From positions 1 to 64,000 of the forward strand of contig JAIESL010000035.1 in the NCBI GenBank assembly GCA_019746095.1: DNA of 64,000 nt, written 5' to 3'. Positions within the stretch are counted from its first letter, which is position 1; every line of letters begins with the position of its first letter. The position numbers and the translations under genes are program-made. Shown here in pieces: positions 53,974 through 62,547 of this stretch. Source of the stretch: Caulobacteraceae bacterium (lineage in GTDB: Bacteria > Pseudomonadota > Alphaproteobacteria > Caulobacterales > Caulobacteraceae). The notes under the pieces are model-generated. The model was not told the origin of the DNA, did no database searches, and worked only from the letters and a program-made list of their open reading frames with translations.

Positions 53974-54906
53974 TCAGCTCAGATACTGGTCATGGATGGC
54001 CTGACCCAAGCGGCCGTTCTCGGCGAGGAAGGCCTGGATGTATTCGTGCAGGCCCGACTGGAAGATGTCGTCCATGCGGGAGTTGTCGAACGCCCGCATC
54101 CGTTCCGCCGCCAGCCGCTGAGCCGGGCCGCGGCGACCGTAGTCGTGGGCCAGTCGCTCGAGGTAGCGCACGATCGAGGCCTGGCAACTGGCCAGGGACC
54201 GCGGCATCTGCCGGTTCAGCACCAGCAGATCGGCGACCAGCCAGGGCTTGACGCTGTCGCGATAGACCCAGCGATAGGCGGTCAGGGCCGAGACCTCGCG
54301 CAGCAGGGTGGTCCACTGGAAATAGTCCAGCTGGCCCCCGACGCGTTCGCCCTCGGGCAGCAGCAGATGGTATTTCACGTCCAGCAGCCGCGCCGTGTTG
54401 TCGGCCCGTTCGATGGCCGCACCCAGCCGCAGGAAATAATAGCCGTCGTTGCGCAGCATGGTCCGCGAGGTCGCGCCCTCGACCGACAGGGTGACGGTCT
54501 TCACCCATTCGAGGAAGCGGGCGAACTCATCGCGCCGGGTCGGCTGGCCCTGCTCCTCCAGCCCGTTCCAGGCCCCGTTGATCGCCTCCCACAGTTCGAC
54601 CGTCAGGGCCGTGCGCACCGAGCGGGCATTGGTCCGGGCCCGGGTGATGCAGGCGGTGATCGATGAGGCATTGTTCGGCGCGAAGGCCAGATACTCACGC
54701 ACCGACTTCTCGGTCGGCGACCGGCCCAGGGCCCTGGGTGCACCGGCCGAGGCCAGGGCACTGGCCCAGACCGTCTCGGCATCGCCGTCGCCGCGCGTCG
54801 GGATGGCGGCGAGACGGAGCGTGGCCTCGAGGATTCGCGCCAGGAAGTCCGCCCGCTCGATATAGCGGCCGGTCCAGTACAGGCTGTCTGCAGTTCTCGA
54901 AAGCAT
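53974..54906 (-). CDS. alpha-E domain-containing protein
   Basis: This 310-aa all-helical protein has the alpha-E signature at its N-terminus (MLSRTADSLYWTGRYIERADFLARILE) and ends LGQAIHDQYL. Recurring Glu/Arg pairs (IERADNTARLLDVKYHLLLP) give the family its name. Its biochemical role is unknown. It is always found with circularly permuted ATP-grasp and transglutaminase-like genes, as here. It shares one base with the ATP-grasp stop, so the pair is translationally coupled. Confidence 0.93.
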   Translation of the reverse strand: MLSRTADSLYWTGRYIERADFLARILEATLRLAAIPTRGDGDAETVWASALASAGAPRALGRSPTEKSVREYLAFAPNNASSITACITRARTNARSVRTALTVELWEAINGAWNGLEEQGQPTRRDEFARFLEWVKTVTLSVEGATSRTMLRNDGYYFLRLGAAIERADNTARLLDVKYHLLLPEGERVGGQLDYFQWTTLLREVSALTAYRWVYRDSVKPWLVADLLVLNRQMPRSLASCQASIVRYLERLAHDYGRRGPAQRLAAERMRAFDNSRMDDIFQSGLHEYIQAFLAENGRLGQAIHDQYLS

Positions 54907-56318
54907 CAGACGTCCAGCACCCAGGTGTCCTTGGTCCCGCCGCCCTGGCTGGAGTTGACCACCAGCGAGCCGGGCTTCAGCGCCACCCGCGTCAGGCCGC
55001 CGGGTGCCACCTTGACCCCGTCCGGGCTCGACAGGACGAACGGTCGCAGATCCACGTGGCGACCGTGCAGCTCGCCCTTGTCCAGCGTCGGGGCGGTCGA
55101 CAGGTCCAGGGTCGGCTGGGCGATGAAGTCATCGGGGTCGTTGATCAGCTTCTTCCGGAAGGCCTCGATCTCGGCCCTGGTCGCGGCCGGTCCCACCAGC
55201 ATGCCGTAGCCGCCCGAGCCGCCGACCTCCTTGACCACCAGCTGGTCCAGTTTCGACAGCACCTCCTTCAGCGCCTCCGGCTCGCGGCAGCGCCAGGTCG
55301 GGACATTCTTCAGAATCGGCTCCTCGCCGGTGAAGAAGCGGATGATTTCGGGCATGTAGGTATAGACGGCCTTGTCGTCGGCCACCCCGGTGCCGACGGC
55401 ATTGGCCAGGGTCACCGTCCCCGCCTGATAGGCCGTCATCAGGCCGGGCACACCGAGGCTGGAGTCCGGCCGGAAGGTCAGGGGGTCGAGGAAGTCGTCA
55501 TCGATCCGGCGATAGATGACATCGACCTGCTGACGGCCCTGGGTCGTGCGCATGAAGACCTTGCCGTCGTCGACGAACAGGTCGCGCCCCTCGACCAGAT
55601 CGACGCCCAGTTTGTCGGCCAGGAAGGAGTGTTCGTAATAGGCCGAGTTGAACGGCCCCGGTGTCAGAACGACGATGGTCGGATCACTGCCCGCCGCCTC
55701 GGGTGCCGACCCGCGCAGGCTGGCCAGCAGCATGTCGGTATAGGTCTCGACCGGACGCACCGGATAGTCGGCGAACAGGTCGGGGAACAACCGCATCATC
55801 ATCTCGCGGTTCTCCAGCATGTAGGAGACCCCGGACGGCGTGCGGCAATTGTCCTCGAGCACGTAGAAACCATCCTCGCCGGTCCGAACGAGATCGACAC
55901 CGGCGATATGCACCCAGACCCCGCGCGGCGGACGCCGCCCCTGCATCTCGGGCACATAGTGGGGGTTGGTCAGGATCAGCTCGGCCGGCACGACCCCGGC
56001 CTTCAGACACTCCTGCGCGCCATAGACGTCGGCGAGGAACAGGTTGATCGCCCGGACCCTCTGGGTCAGCCCGGCCTCCAGCCCGGCCCATTCGGCCGCG
56101 CCGATGATGCGCGGCACGACATCGAACGGGATCAGCCGCTCGCTGGACTCGGCATCGCCATAGACGGCGAAGGTGATGCCCATGCGGCGGAAGAACAGCT
56201 CCGCCTGGCGCGAGCGCGCCTGCAGGAGTCCATCCGGGGCATCGGCCAGCCAGCGCGCGAGTCCGCGATAGCTTTCGCGGACTCCCCCGCCGTCACCGGA
56301 CATCTCGTCGAAGGCCAT
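54906..56318 (-). CDS. circularly permuted type 2 ATP-grasp protein
   Basis: This 470-aa protein is of the circularly permuted ATP-grasp (CP_ATPgrasp type 2) family. Recognisable are GITFAVYGDAESSERLIPFDVVPRII, IFLADVYGAQECL, GVDLVRTGEDGFYVLEDNCRTPSGVSYMLENR, the basic KEVGGSGGYGMLVGP loop and the C-terminal SLVVNSSQGGGTKDTWVL. ATP-grasp enzymes join a carboxylate to an amine through acyl-phosphate; its substrate is unknown. It is the first gene of the Anbu operon. GGGAG precedes the ATG, and a 7-bp hairpin (56327-56347) sits directly upstream of it. Confidence 0.93.
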   Translation of the reverse strand: MAFDEMSGDGGGVRESYRGLARWLADAPDGLLQARSRQAELFFRRMGITFAVYGDAESSERLIPFDVVPRIIGAAEWAGLEAGLTQRVRAINLFLADVYGAQECLKAGVVPAELILTNPHYVPEMQGRRPPRGVWVHIAGVDLVRTGEDGFYVLEDNCRTPSGVSYMLENREMMMRLFPDLFADYPVRPVETYTDMLLASLRGSAPEAAGSDPTIVVLTPGPFNSAYYEHSFLADKLGVDLVEGRDLFVDDGKVFMRTTQGRQQVDVIYRRIDDDFLDPLTFRPDSSLGVPGLMTAYQAGTVTLANAVGTGVADDKAVYTYMPEIIRFFTGEEPILKNVPTWRCREPEALKEVLSKLDQLVVKEVGGSGGYGMLVGPAATRAEIEAFRKKLINDPDDFIAQPTLDLSTAPTLDKGELHGRHVDLRPFVLSSPDGVKVAPGGLTRVALKPGSLVVNSSQGGGTKDTWVLDV

Positions 56319-56326
56319 GCCGCTCC

Positions 56327-56347
56327 CGCTGCAACGTTCGTGCAGCG
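56327..56347. promoter_or_regulatory. inverted repeat just upstream of the Anbu operon
   Basis: CGCTGCA-ACGTTCG-TGCAGCG is a perfect 7-bp inverted repeat ending eight bases before the ATP-grasp ATG, adjoining its ribosome binding site. It could be an operator or a translation-modulating hairpin. Confidence 0.4.
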
Positions 56348-56366
56348 TGGCCCGACAAACGGCGCT

Positions 56367-56388
56367 GGCGCAACAGGAATGTTGCGCC
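56367..56388 (-). terminator. hairpin after the lipoprotein gene
   Basis: GGCGCAAC-AGGAAT-GTTGCGCC is a perfect 8-bp stem 17 bases past the lipoprotein stop. It has no U tract, but the position suits termination before the Anbu operon. Confidence 0.55.
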
Positions 56389-56405
56389 GCCGCAAAGGAT
56401 CAGTG

Positions 56406-56783
56406 TCAGCGCGACTGGACCGTGGTGACCCGTCCGGGCGTGACCGTCACCTTGGTATAGCCCTCGGTCCAGGTGTTCTGGCTCAGGACCTCGCCCGCGC
56501 CCACGTCCCAGCAGCCGGCGGAGAGGGTGAAGGTATAGCTGCCGCCCGGCGGGATACTGTAGCCGGACGGCAGACGGTTCAGGCCGTAGGTCAGGGCGTT
56601 GCAGTCCGACACCACCACCACATCGATCGAATTGGTCCGCGAGACATTGCGAATCTGCAGGCCGCCCGTGGGCTCGCCCGGCCGGATCAGCTCGCCGCCG
56701 GTGATCAGCGAGGCGCAGCCGCCGAGGCCGCCGGCCAGGCCGATGATGGTCGCCGCAGCCGCGGCGCGAACAAGCGTTTTCAT
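56406..56783 (-). CDS. small lipoprotein of unknown function
   Basis: This 125-aa protein has a lipoprotein signal (TIIGLAGGLGGC, acylated Cys23). The mature part is a beta-rich domain with NVSRTNSIDVVVVSDCNALTYGLNRLPSGYSIPPGGSYTF-like content and a conserved-looking Cys pair (SDCNAL and SAGCWDVG). This pattern resembles small extracytoplasmic beta-sandwich proteins. I do not recognise the family. It is probably transcribed alone, with hairpins on both sides. Confidence 0.78.
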   Translation of the reverse strand: MKTLVRAAAAATIIGLAGGLGGCASLITGGELIRPGEPTGGLQIRNVSRTNSIDVVVVSDCNALTYGLNRLPSGYSIPPGGSYTFTLSAGCWDVGAGEVLSQNTWTEGYTKVTVTPGRVTTVQSR

Positions 56784-56800
56784 GGAATCTCCCTCCGGTT

Positions 56801-56824
56801 CCGCGCGCAGATCACCACGCGCGG
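56801..56824 (-). terminator. hairpin after the S9 (GEP-like) peptidase gene
   Basis: CCGCGCG-N10-CGCGCGG is a perfect 7-bp inverted repeat in the 78-base gap after the peptidase stop and before the lipoprotein start. No U tract follows. Confidence 0.4.
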
Positions 56825-56861
56825 GGCCGGTCAGGGCCTGTCGATTCCTGACGAACGCCGG

Positions 56862-59318
56862 TCAGGGAGCGGGGGTCGGCACCGCTCGCGGCCCGGCATT
56901 CTTGAGATACCGGTCCAGCCAGCGGGCCATCTCCCACTGGGTGTGGCCGACCGATTCCCGCGCCCGGTAGCCGTGCGCCTCGAGCGGCAGGACGACGTAC
57001 CGGACATTGGCCCCGTTGCCCTTCAGGGCCGCATAGAAGCGCTCGGACTGGATCGGGAAGGTGCCGGAGTTGTCGTCAGCCTCACCGTGGATCAGCAGGA
57101 TCGGCTCATTGACCCGGTTGGCGAAGGTGAAGGGCGACATTTCCGTATAGGTGTCCCCGGCCTCCCAGTAGGTGCGCTGCTCGGCCTGGAAGCCGAACGG
57201 GGTCAGGGTGCGGTTATAGGCACCCGAGCGGGCGATGCCGGTACGGAACAGGTCGGTGTGGGCCAGCAGGTTGGCCGTCATGAAGGCCCCGTAGCTGTGC
57301 CCGCCGACGGCGATCCGGTCGCGGTCGGCCACGCCCATCTCGACCACCGCATTCACCGCCGCCTCGGCACTGGCGGTCAGTTGCTGGATATAGGTGTCAT
57401 TGGGCTCGGCCCCGTTGACGCCGACGATGGGCATGGAGGGATCGTCCAGCACGGCATAGCCCTGGGTCAGCAGGAACAGATGGCTGATGCCGCCCGGCCG
57501 GGTGAAACGGTTGGCGGTGTCGACCACCTGCCCGGCCACGGCGGCGTCGGTGAACTCGGCCGGATAGGCCCACATCACCAGAGGCAGCGGCCCGTCGCGG
57601 TCCTTGTCATAGCCGGCGGGCAGATAGAGCGTGCCCGACAGCTGCACCCCGTCGGCGCGGGTGTAGCTGATCAGCTGTTTCGTCACCCCCGCCATCTGCG
57701 GGGCCGGATCCGGGAAGCTGGTGAGCGGTGTCGCATCAGCGTCCAGATCACGGACAAAGAGGTTCGGCGGGTCGTTGCGGGTCTCCCGCCGCGTCACCAT
57801 CCGGCGACCGTCCTTGTCGAGGATGCCGACGACGCTCTCATAGACCCCCTCTGCCGAGGTCCAGATCCGTTCGGTCGCGCCGGTGGTCAGGTCCAGGGTC
57901 GACAGGAAGGGATACTCCCCCGCCCGCGTCGCCCCCGCCCCGGTCATAAGCACCCGCGATCCGTCGGCAGTGAACCGCATGACCGGGAAGCCGCTGGCAT
58001 TGGGTTCGGTCACCGGAGTGCCGGGGTCGTTGTAGCGGTCCTGATAGTTCCGCTCCAGCAGGACACTCTCCTGTCCGGGGCTGGAGGGATCGACCAGATA
58101 GCGGGTCTCGCGCCGGCTGTTGAACTGTCGGCTGACGACCAGCGCCGTATCGGCATCGCCCCAGACCACGCCGGCGTAGCGGTCCTTCAGATCGATCAGC
58201 GGCGACGGCGCGGCGTCAAACGGTGCCTCGAGCGTATAGACCCGGTCACGCACCTCGGCCGGGGTGCGCGGATCGCCACCGTCCTGGGCCTCGACCCAGA
58301 CCAGGGTCGAGGGCGCGTCGGCCCGCCACTGGGCCGAGCGCGGGCCCGGTGCCACGGCATCAAACGGGGTCGGGATGTTGTCGCGCAGCGGCAGGTCGGC
58401 GACCCGGTGCACCACCACACCCTCCAGGTCCGTCACCAGCACCTCGGCGGGAAACAGCGCAGCCGGTACGACATAGCTGTAGGGCCGCTTCACCCGGGTC
58501 TGCAGGACATAGCGCCCGTCGGGCGAAACGCCTGCGCCCAGATAGACCGCCGGAGCCCCGAGGGTCCGCGCCCGCCCCTCCAGCGGAACCACGGTCAGTT
58601 GCGAGGTGAAATAGTGTTCGAACAGGGCCTCGTCGCCGGCGTTGGACAGCAGGTCCTGATAGGTCCGGGCGGGGGCCGTGCGGCCCATGCTTTCCTCAAC
58701 GATCGGCCCCTCGGGCGGACGGCTCATGTCCGGCGCAGGGCCACGTCCCGCCGGTGTCATCCGGACCAGCAGACCCGAGCTGTCAGGCAGCCAGTCGAAG
58801 GCACCGCCGCCCGCGGCATTGACCCGGGCGTCGGTCAGCTTGCGCGCGGTGCCGGTGGCCACATCCACGACCCAGAGCTCCAGACCGGTCGGCGCATCCA
58901 TCAGCAGGGCCACCGAGCGGCCGTCCGGCGACCAGCCGGGCGAGAGGAAGCGGGAATCGGCCGGCAGGCTCACCGCAAGCGCGGGTCCGCCCGCGACGGG
59001 CTGGAAGCTGAGGCCGGTCAGCCAGGTCACCCGACTGTTGGCCTGGCCATTGTTGCGCGGATTGATCCGGTATCCGGCCAGCCGCAGCATGGGCTCGGCC
59101 ATTTCCGCGATCGGCGGCAGATTGGCGCGGTCGAACAGGGCCAGCGTCGTCCGGTCGGGCGACAGGCTGGGCGTCGGGGTCGGCCTGGTGTCGAGAATTT
59201 CGGCGATCGGGGCCGGGGGCTGCTGATAGGTCCGGCCTTCCTGCGCCAGCACGGGACCGGCCAGGGCGGCCAGCAGCACAAAGGCGGGCAGGGCCCGGCC
59301 GAGCAGACGATGACGCAT
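56862..59318 (-). CDS. secreted S9 prolyl-oligopeptidase-family peptidase (glutamyl endopeptidase-like)
   Basis: This 818-aa protein has a signal peptide ending PVLA-Q. A long beta-propeller begins PPAPIAEILDTRPTPTPSLSPD and LPPIAEMAEPMLRLAGYRI, the opening found in plant chloroplast glutamyl endopeptidases and their bacterial relatives. The C-terminal alpha/beta domain carries the triad: Ser in GGHSYGAFM, Asp in IHGEADDNSG and His in LPLEAHGYRA. It probably cleaves peptides in the periplasm; preference for Glu is only by family resemblance. It is transcribed alone. Confidence 0.92.
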   Translation of the reverse strand: MRHRLLGRALPAFVLLAALAGPVLAQEGRTYQQPPAPIAEILDTRPTPTPSLSPDRTTLALFDRANLPPIAEMAEPMLRLAGYRINPRNNGQANSRVTWLTGLSFQPVAGGPALAVSLPADSRFLSPGWSPDGRSVALLMDAPTGLELWVVDVATGTARKLTDARVNAAGGGAFDWLPDSSGLLVRMTPAGRGPAPDMSRPPEGPIVEESMGRTAPARTYQDLLSNAGDEALFEHYFTSQLTVVPLEGRARTLGAPAVYLGAGVSPDGRYVLQTRVKRPYSYVVPAALFPAEVLVTDLEGVVVHRVADLPLRDNIPTPFDAVAPGPRSAQWRADAPSTLVWVEAQDGGDPRTPAEVRDRVYTLEAPFDAAPSPLIDLKDRYAGVVWGDADTALVVSRQFNSRRETRYLVDPSSPGQESVLLERNYQDRYNDPGTPVTEPNASGFPVMRFTADGSRVLMTGAGATRAGEYPFLSTLDLTTGATERIWTSAEGVYESVVGILDKDGRRMVTRRETRNDPPNLFVRDLDADATPLTSFPDPAPQMAGVTKQLISYTRADGVQLSGTLYLPAGYDKDRDGPLPLVMWAYPAEFTDAAVAGQVVDTANRFTRPGGISHLFLLTQGYAVLDDPSMPIVGVNGAEPNDTYIQQLTASAEAAVNAVVEMGVADRDRIAVGGHSYGAFMTANLLAHTDLFRTGIARSGAYNRTLTPFGFQAEQRTYWEAGDTYTEMSPFTFANRVNEPILLIHGEADDNSGTFPIQSERFYAALKGNGANVRYVVLPLEAHGYRARESVGHTQWEMARWLDRYLKNAGPRAVPTPAP

Positions 59319-59383
59319 GATAAACTCCCCAAACCACCGGCCCGGATGGGCTGCGGCACGCTAGGGGCCGGTTGTGGCTCCGG

Positions 59384-59881
59384 TCAAGGCGCGGGCGGTG
59401 CCGGTTCCTGGCTCGGGAACCGCATTTCGCGCGCCGCCATCCAGGCCTCGCGTACACCCTGTCGCGGCATGTCGACCCCGAACACGGCCAGTTGTCCGAC
59501 CCAGACCTCAGACATCTGCTGGACCGTGCCCTGCAGCCAGGACGGGGCCTGCTGCCGCGACCAGTTCAGCGGCGAGACGGCGTTGAACACCAGCAGGAAG
59601 AGCGCGCTGACGAGGATCGTGCGGCTGGTCCAGCGGCGGTCCCGGGCCGCAAGGCCTTCGTCGTCGAGCGGCGGGGACGGCGGAAAGGCGAACCGCCCCA
59701 GGGCCGCCAGCCGGTTCTCGCGGGTCGGCAGGTCGTGGGCGTCGGCGCTCTGGTTCCAGTCGCTCAAGGGATCGCCCGGCCCGGAGGTCAGGCCGTCATC
59801 CAGCGGCGGAAAGGGCGACTCCTGCCGGTAGACCGGAAACGGCTCCAGCGGGATTTCGTGTCGATCGCGCTCGTCGGTCAT
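59384..59881 (-). CDS. single-pass membrane protein of the MBOAT/SGNH operon
   Basis: This 165-aa protein has a long hydrophilic N-terminal part rich in Pro, Asp and Glu, one membrane helix (TILVSALFLLVFNAVSPL, about 86-103) and a short C-terminal segment with WVGQLAVFGVDMPRQGVREAW. I recognise no family. It starts 15 bases after the MBOAT stop, making it the last gene of a tight four-gene operon. A partner or scaffold for the acyltransferase is likely from context only. Confidence 0.75.
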   Translation of the reverse strand: MTDERDRHEIPLEPFPVYRQESPFPPLDDGLTSGPGDPLSDWNQSADAHDLPTRENRLAALGRFAFPPSPPLDDEGLAARDRRWTSRTILVSALFLLVFNAVSPLNWSRQQAPSWLQGTVQQMSEVWVGQLAVFGVDMPRQGVREAWMAAREMRFPSQEPAPPAP

Positions 59882-59896
59882 CGTCGCTTCAACGCC

Positions 59897-61297
59897 TCAG
59901 AACTGGAAATAGATGAAGGGGGCCACGCCTTCCGGACGGACGGCCTCGACCAGCAGTATGGCCGCCCCGATCAGCAGGCCGAGGGTCAGCGAGGGGGCCG
60001 CCTTCATCCGCTCGGCCACGCCCTCGATGGCGCGCGGCGGCAGCCAGTGCATGGCAAGACCACCGACGATCAGGGTCAGCAGCAGGGGCGTCAGCATCGT
60101 CACCGGTCCGACCCGGCCGAGCCCCTCCAGCATGGCCATGGCCAGTTCGAAATTCTCGGCGCGGAACAGGATCCAGCCGAGGCAGACGATGTGGAAGGTC
60201 ACCAGTACCCCGATCACGGTCGGCACCACCTTGCGGTCGCCGAAGGCTGCCCGACCCAGTCGCTCGATGACCTGCACCCCGCCGTGCAGGGCACCCCAGG
60301 CCAGGAAGGTCCAGGCCGCCCCGTGCCACAGGCCGCCCAGTACCATGGTGATGAAGACGTTGACGCAGGACGCGAACAGCCCCTTTCGCCCGCCGCCCAG
60401 CGGCACATAGAGGTAGTCCCGCAGCCAGCTCGACAGGCTGATATGCCAGCGCCGCCAGAAGCTCTGCATGGACGAAGCCCGGTAAGGCTGGTCGAAATTC
60501 CGCGGGAAGGAATAGCCCAGCAGGGCCGCCAGCCCGATGGCCATGTCTGAATAGGCCGAGAAGTCGCAGTAGATCTGGACCGCATAGCCATAGACCGCCG
60601 CGGCGATGTCGACGGCCCCGTAGGCGGTGGGGTCAAAGAAGACCGGATCGACCAGGTTCACCGAGAGTTCGGACGCGATCACCGTCTTCTTGAACAGGCC
60701 CCAGACGATCAGCAGCAGGCCGTGGGTCGCCATGGCCCGCGACAGCCGCGGGGCCTGGTCGAACTGCGGCAGCAGGTCCGAGGCCCGCACGATGGGCCCC
60801 GCCACCAGATGCGGGAAGAAGCTCATCAGCAGCATGACGTCGAGCAGGCTCTTCGCCGGGGGCGTCTTGCCGCGATGGACGTCCACGACATAGCTGATGC
60901 CCTGGAAGGTGAAGAAGGATATCCCGACCGGCAGGACGATCTGCAGCAGGGGCAGGTCCCGTTCCCAGCCGAACCGCATCAGCAGGTCGCCGGCCTGTTC
61001 GATGAAGAAGCCGTAGTATTTGAAGAAGCCGAGGATCAGCAGATTGGCGGCGACGCCGAGGCCGACCAGCCAAGCCTTCTTCACCCCCGGTTGCCGCGCG
61101 ATCAGCGCCCCGACCGCCCAGTTCAGCACCGCCGAGGCGATCAGCAGGGCGACGAAACGCCAGTCCCACTGGGCAAAGAAGAACCAGCTGGCCAGCAGCA
61201 GGAACACCTTGCGCCGCCCGTTCTCGCGGTCCAGCGACCAGGCTGTGAAATAGACGAAAAGGAAGAAGACGCCGAAGGCGAGAGTTGGAAACAGCAT
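59897..61297 (-). CDS. MBOAT-family acyltransferase (AlgI-like)
   Basis: This 466-aa protein has about ten helices and the AlgI motifs WDWRFVALL, FFTFQGISYVVDVHRG, FFPHLVAGPIVRASDLLPQF and GLWHGAAWTFLAWGALHGG with the catalytic His. It is the inner-membrane O-acetyl carrier enzyme type that moves acetyl groups to periplasmic O-acetyltransferases for alginate, cellulose or peptidoglycan-like polymers. Its ATG directly follows the SGNH gene stop. The acceptor polymer cannot be read here because no synthase is nearby. Confidence 0.92.
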   Translation of the reverse strand: MLFPTLAFGVFFLFVYFTAWSLDRENGRRKVFLLLASWFFFAQWDWRFVALLIASAVLNWAVGALIARQPGVKKAWLVGLGVAANLLILGFFKYYGFFIEQAGDLLMRFGWERDLPLLQIVLPVGISFFTFQGISYVVDVHRGKTPPAKSLLDVMLLMSFFPHLVAGPIVRASDLLPQFDQAPRLSRAMATHGLLLIVWGLFKKTVIASELSVNLVDPVFFDPTAYGAVDIAAAVYGYAVQIYCDFSAYSDMAIGLAALLGYSFPRNFDQPYRASSMQSFWRRWHISLSSWLRDYLYVPLGGGRKGLFASCVNVFITMVLGGLWHGAAWTFLAWGALHGGVQVIERLGRAAFGDRKVVPTVIGVLVTFHIVCLGWILFRAENFELAMAMLEGLGRVGPVTMLTPLLLTLIVGGLAMHWLPPRAIEGVAERMKAAPSLTLGLLIGAAILLVEAVRPEGVAPFIYFQF

Positions 61298-62545
61298 TTA
61301 TTCCCCTCCCCCGCGCCGCGCTGACCAGGCCGCATAGGCCGTCATCAGGTCGGCATGCAGAACCCCGCCGATCCAGTCGGCACCGGCGGAACTGAAATGC
61401 ACCCGGTCGCGCAACATGAAGGGTTCGTCCCTTGTCGCCAGTCGATCCGCTGAACAGTCGCCGCCCATCCGCCCGTGCCAGTCCCAGAACGCCACACCCA
61501 TGTCGGCGGCGACCCGCCGTTGCACGTCCCGCACCACCGCCAGCGAAGGCGGCGGGCTGCGACGGCCATCGGCACTGCAGCCGTCGGACACCCCGCTGCG
61601 AAGCGCGTCGGGCGCGCCGAGCAGCATCAGCGAGGCCCCCGGTGCCAGTCGCCGCAGGCGCACGATCTGTCCTCGCAGCAGGGCCTCATAGGCCCGGGGG
61701 TCCAGTCCGTCGTCGAACCCTTCATTGGTGCCGAAGGCCAGTATGATCAGCGCCGGTCGCCAGGCGTTCAGCTCGCGCGCCACCACGGACTGGTCGCGTC
61801 CGGCCAGGTCCTTCAGGGTCGCACCGACCACGCCCAGGTTGGACAGCTCGACACCGGCCGGGGTGTTGGTCAGACGGACTGCGTGGAGGGAGAGGGAGTT
61901 GTCGAGCGCCCGCAGCGCGACCTGGCCGTGCGCCCGCTCGGGCCGCAGGGACAGGCAGCGGCCCTCCTCGAACGCCACGGTCCAGATCTCGTCACCGGCG
62001 ACGACCTCAAGCCGTCCAGGCCCCGCGCCGCAAAGCTCGATCCGCAACAGGGCCCGCGAGGTTGCATCCCGGCGGAGGGTCAGCGTACTTCCGGGCCGGA
62101 CGGTGATCGCCTGTACCCCGGTCAGCCCGACCCCCACCCGGACATAGCCCGTATTGCCGACCAGCGGCGCGAGCGTGGTGGTCCAGCCGCTGGCCGCCAC
62201 CTCGACCTGCCTGGGCGCATAGCCGTCATAGGGGATGCCGGGCGGCAGGACGCCGCGTCCACCGTCGCCGAACCGCGCCTGCAACGCCGTCCTCAACCGG
62301 CCGGTAATGCGGTCGCCCGCCGTGTGGCTGTCGCCGATCTGGAGGATGTGCACGGGCGCGCGACCCCGCCCGGCTTCCACCTGCGCCAGGGCCTCGAACA
62401 CTCCGGACAGGGCCTCGGGCTGGCACAGGCCGTCGGGACAGGCTGTGACTCCAGGCGTGGGTACGTCAGCCGGTCCATAGGGCGTCTGGGCGGCCGCGCT
62501 GGACGCCAGAGCAGCCGCGACGAGGGCCCCGGCGAACCGCTTCAT
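61298..62545 (-). CDS. secreted SGNH/GDSL hydrolase-family protein
   Basis: This 415-aa protein has a signal peptide (ALVAAALASSAAAQ) and SGNH-fold blocks: block I in LQIGDSHTAGDRI (Ser), FGTNEGFD with the Asn, and RVHFSSAGADW with the Asp/His-type dyad (DRVHFS). A middle beta-rich segment (about 100-230) resembles a carbohydrate-binding insert. Following the AlgI-like gene's partner role, it is probably the periplasmic O-acetyltransferase (or acetylesterase). It is one of two SGNH proteins in this operon. Confidence 0.88.
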   Translation of the reverse strand: MKRFAGALVAAALASSAAAQTPYGPADVPTPGVTACPDGLCQPEALSGVFEALAQVEAGRGRAPVHILQIGDSHTAGDRITGRLRTALQARFGDGGRGVLPPGIPYDGYAPRQVEVAASGWTTTLAPLVGNTGYVRVGVGLTGVQAITVRPGSTLTLRRDATSRALLRIELCGAGPGRLEVVAGDEIWTVAFEEGRCLSLRPERAHGQVALRALDNSLSLHAVRLTNTPAGVELSNLGVVGATLKDLAGRDQSVVARELNAWRPALIILAFGTNEGFDDGLDPRAYEALLRGQIVRLRRLAPGASLMLLGAPDALRSGVSDGCSADGRRSPPPSLAVVRDVQRRVAADMGVAFWDWHGRMGGDCSADRLATRDEPFMLRDRVHFSSAGADWIGGVLHADLMTAYAAWSARRGGGE

Positions 62546-62547
62546 GC

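Noticed and set aside
54663-59831. 1722-codon plus-strand ORF
   Set aside because: It runs antisense to the alpha-E, ATP-grasp, lipoprotein and S9 genes, has no domain I can recognise, and is explained by scarcity of stop codons opposite GC3-rich genes.
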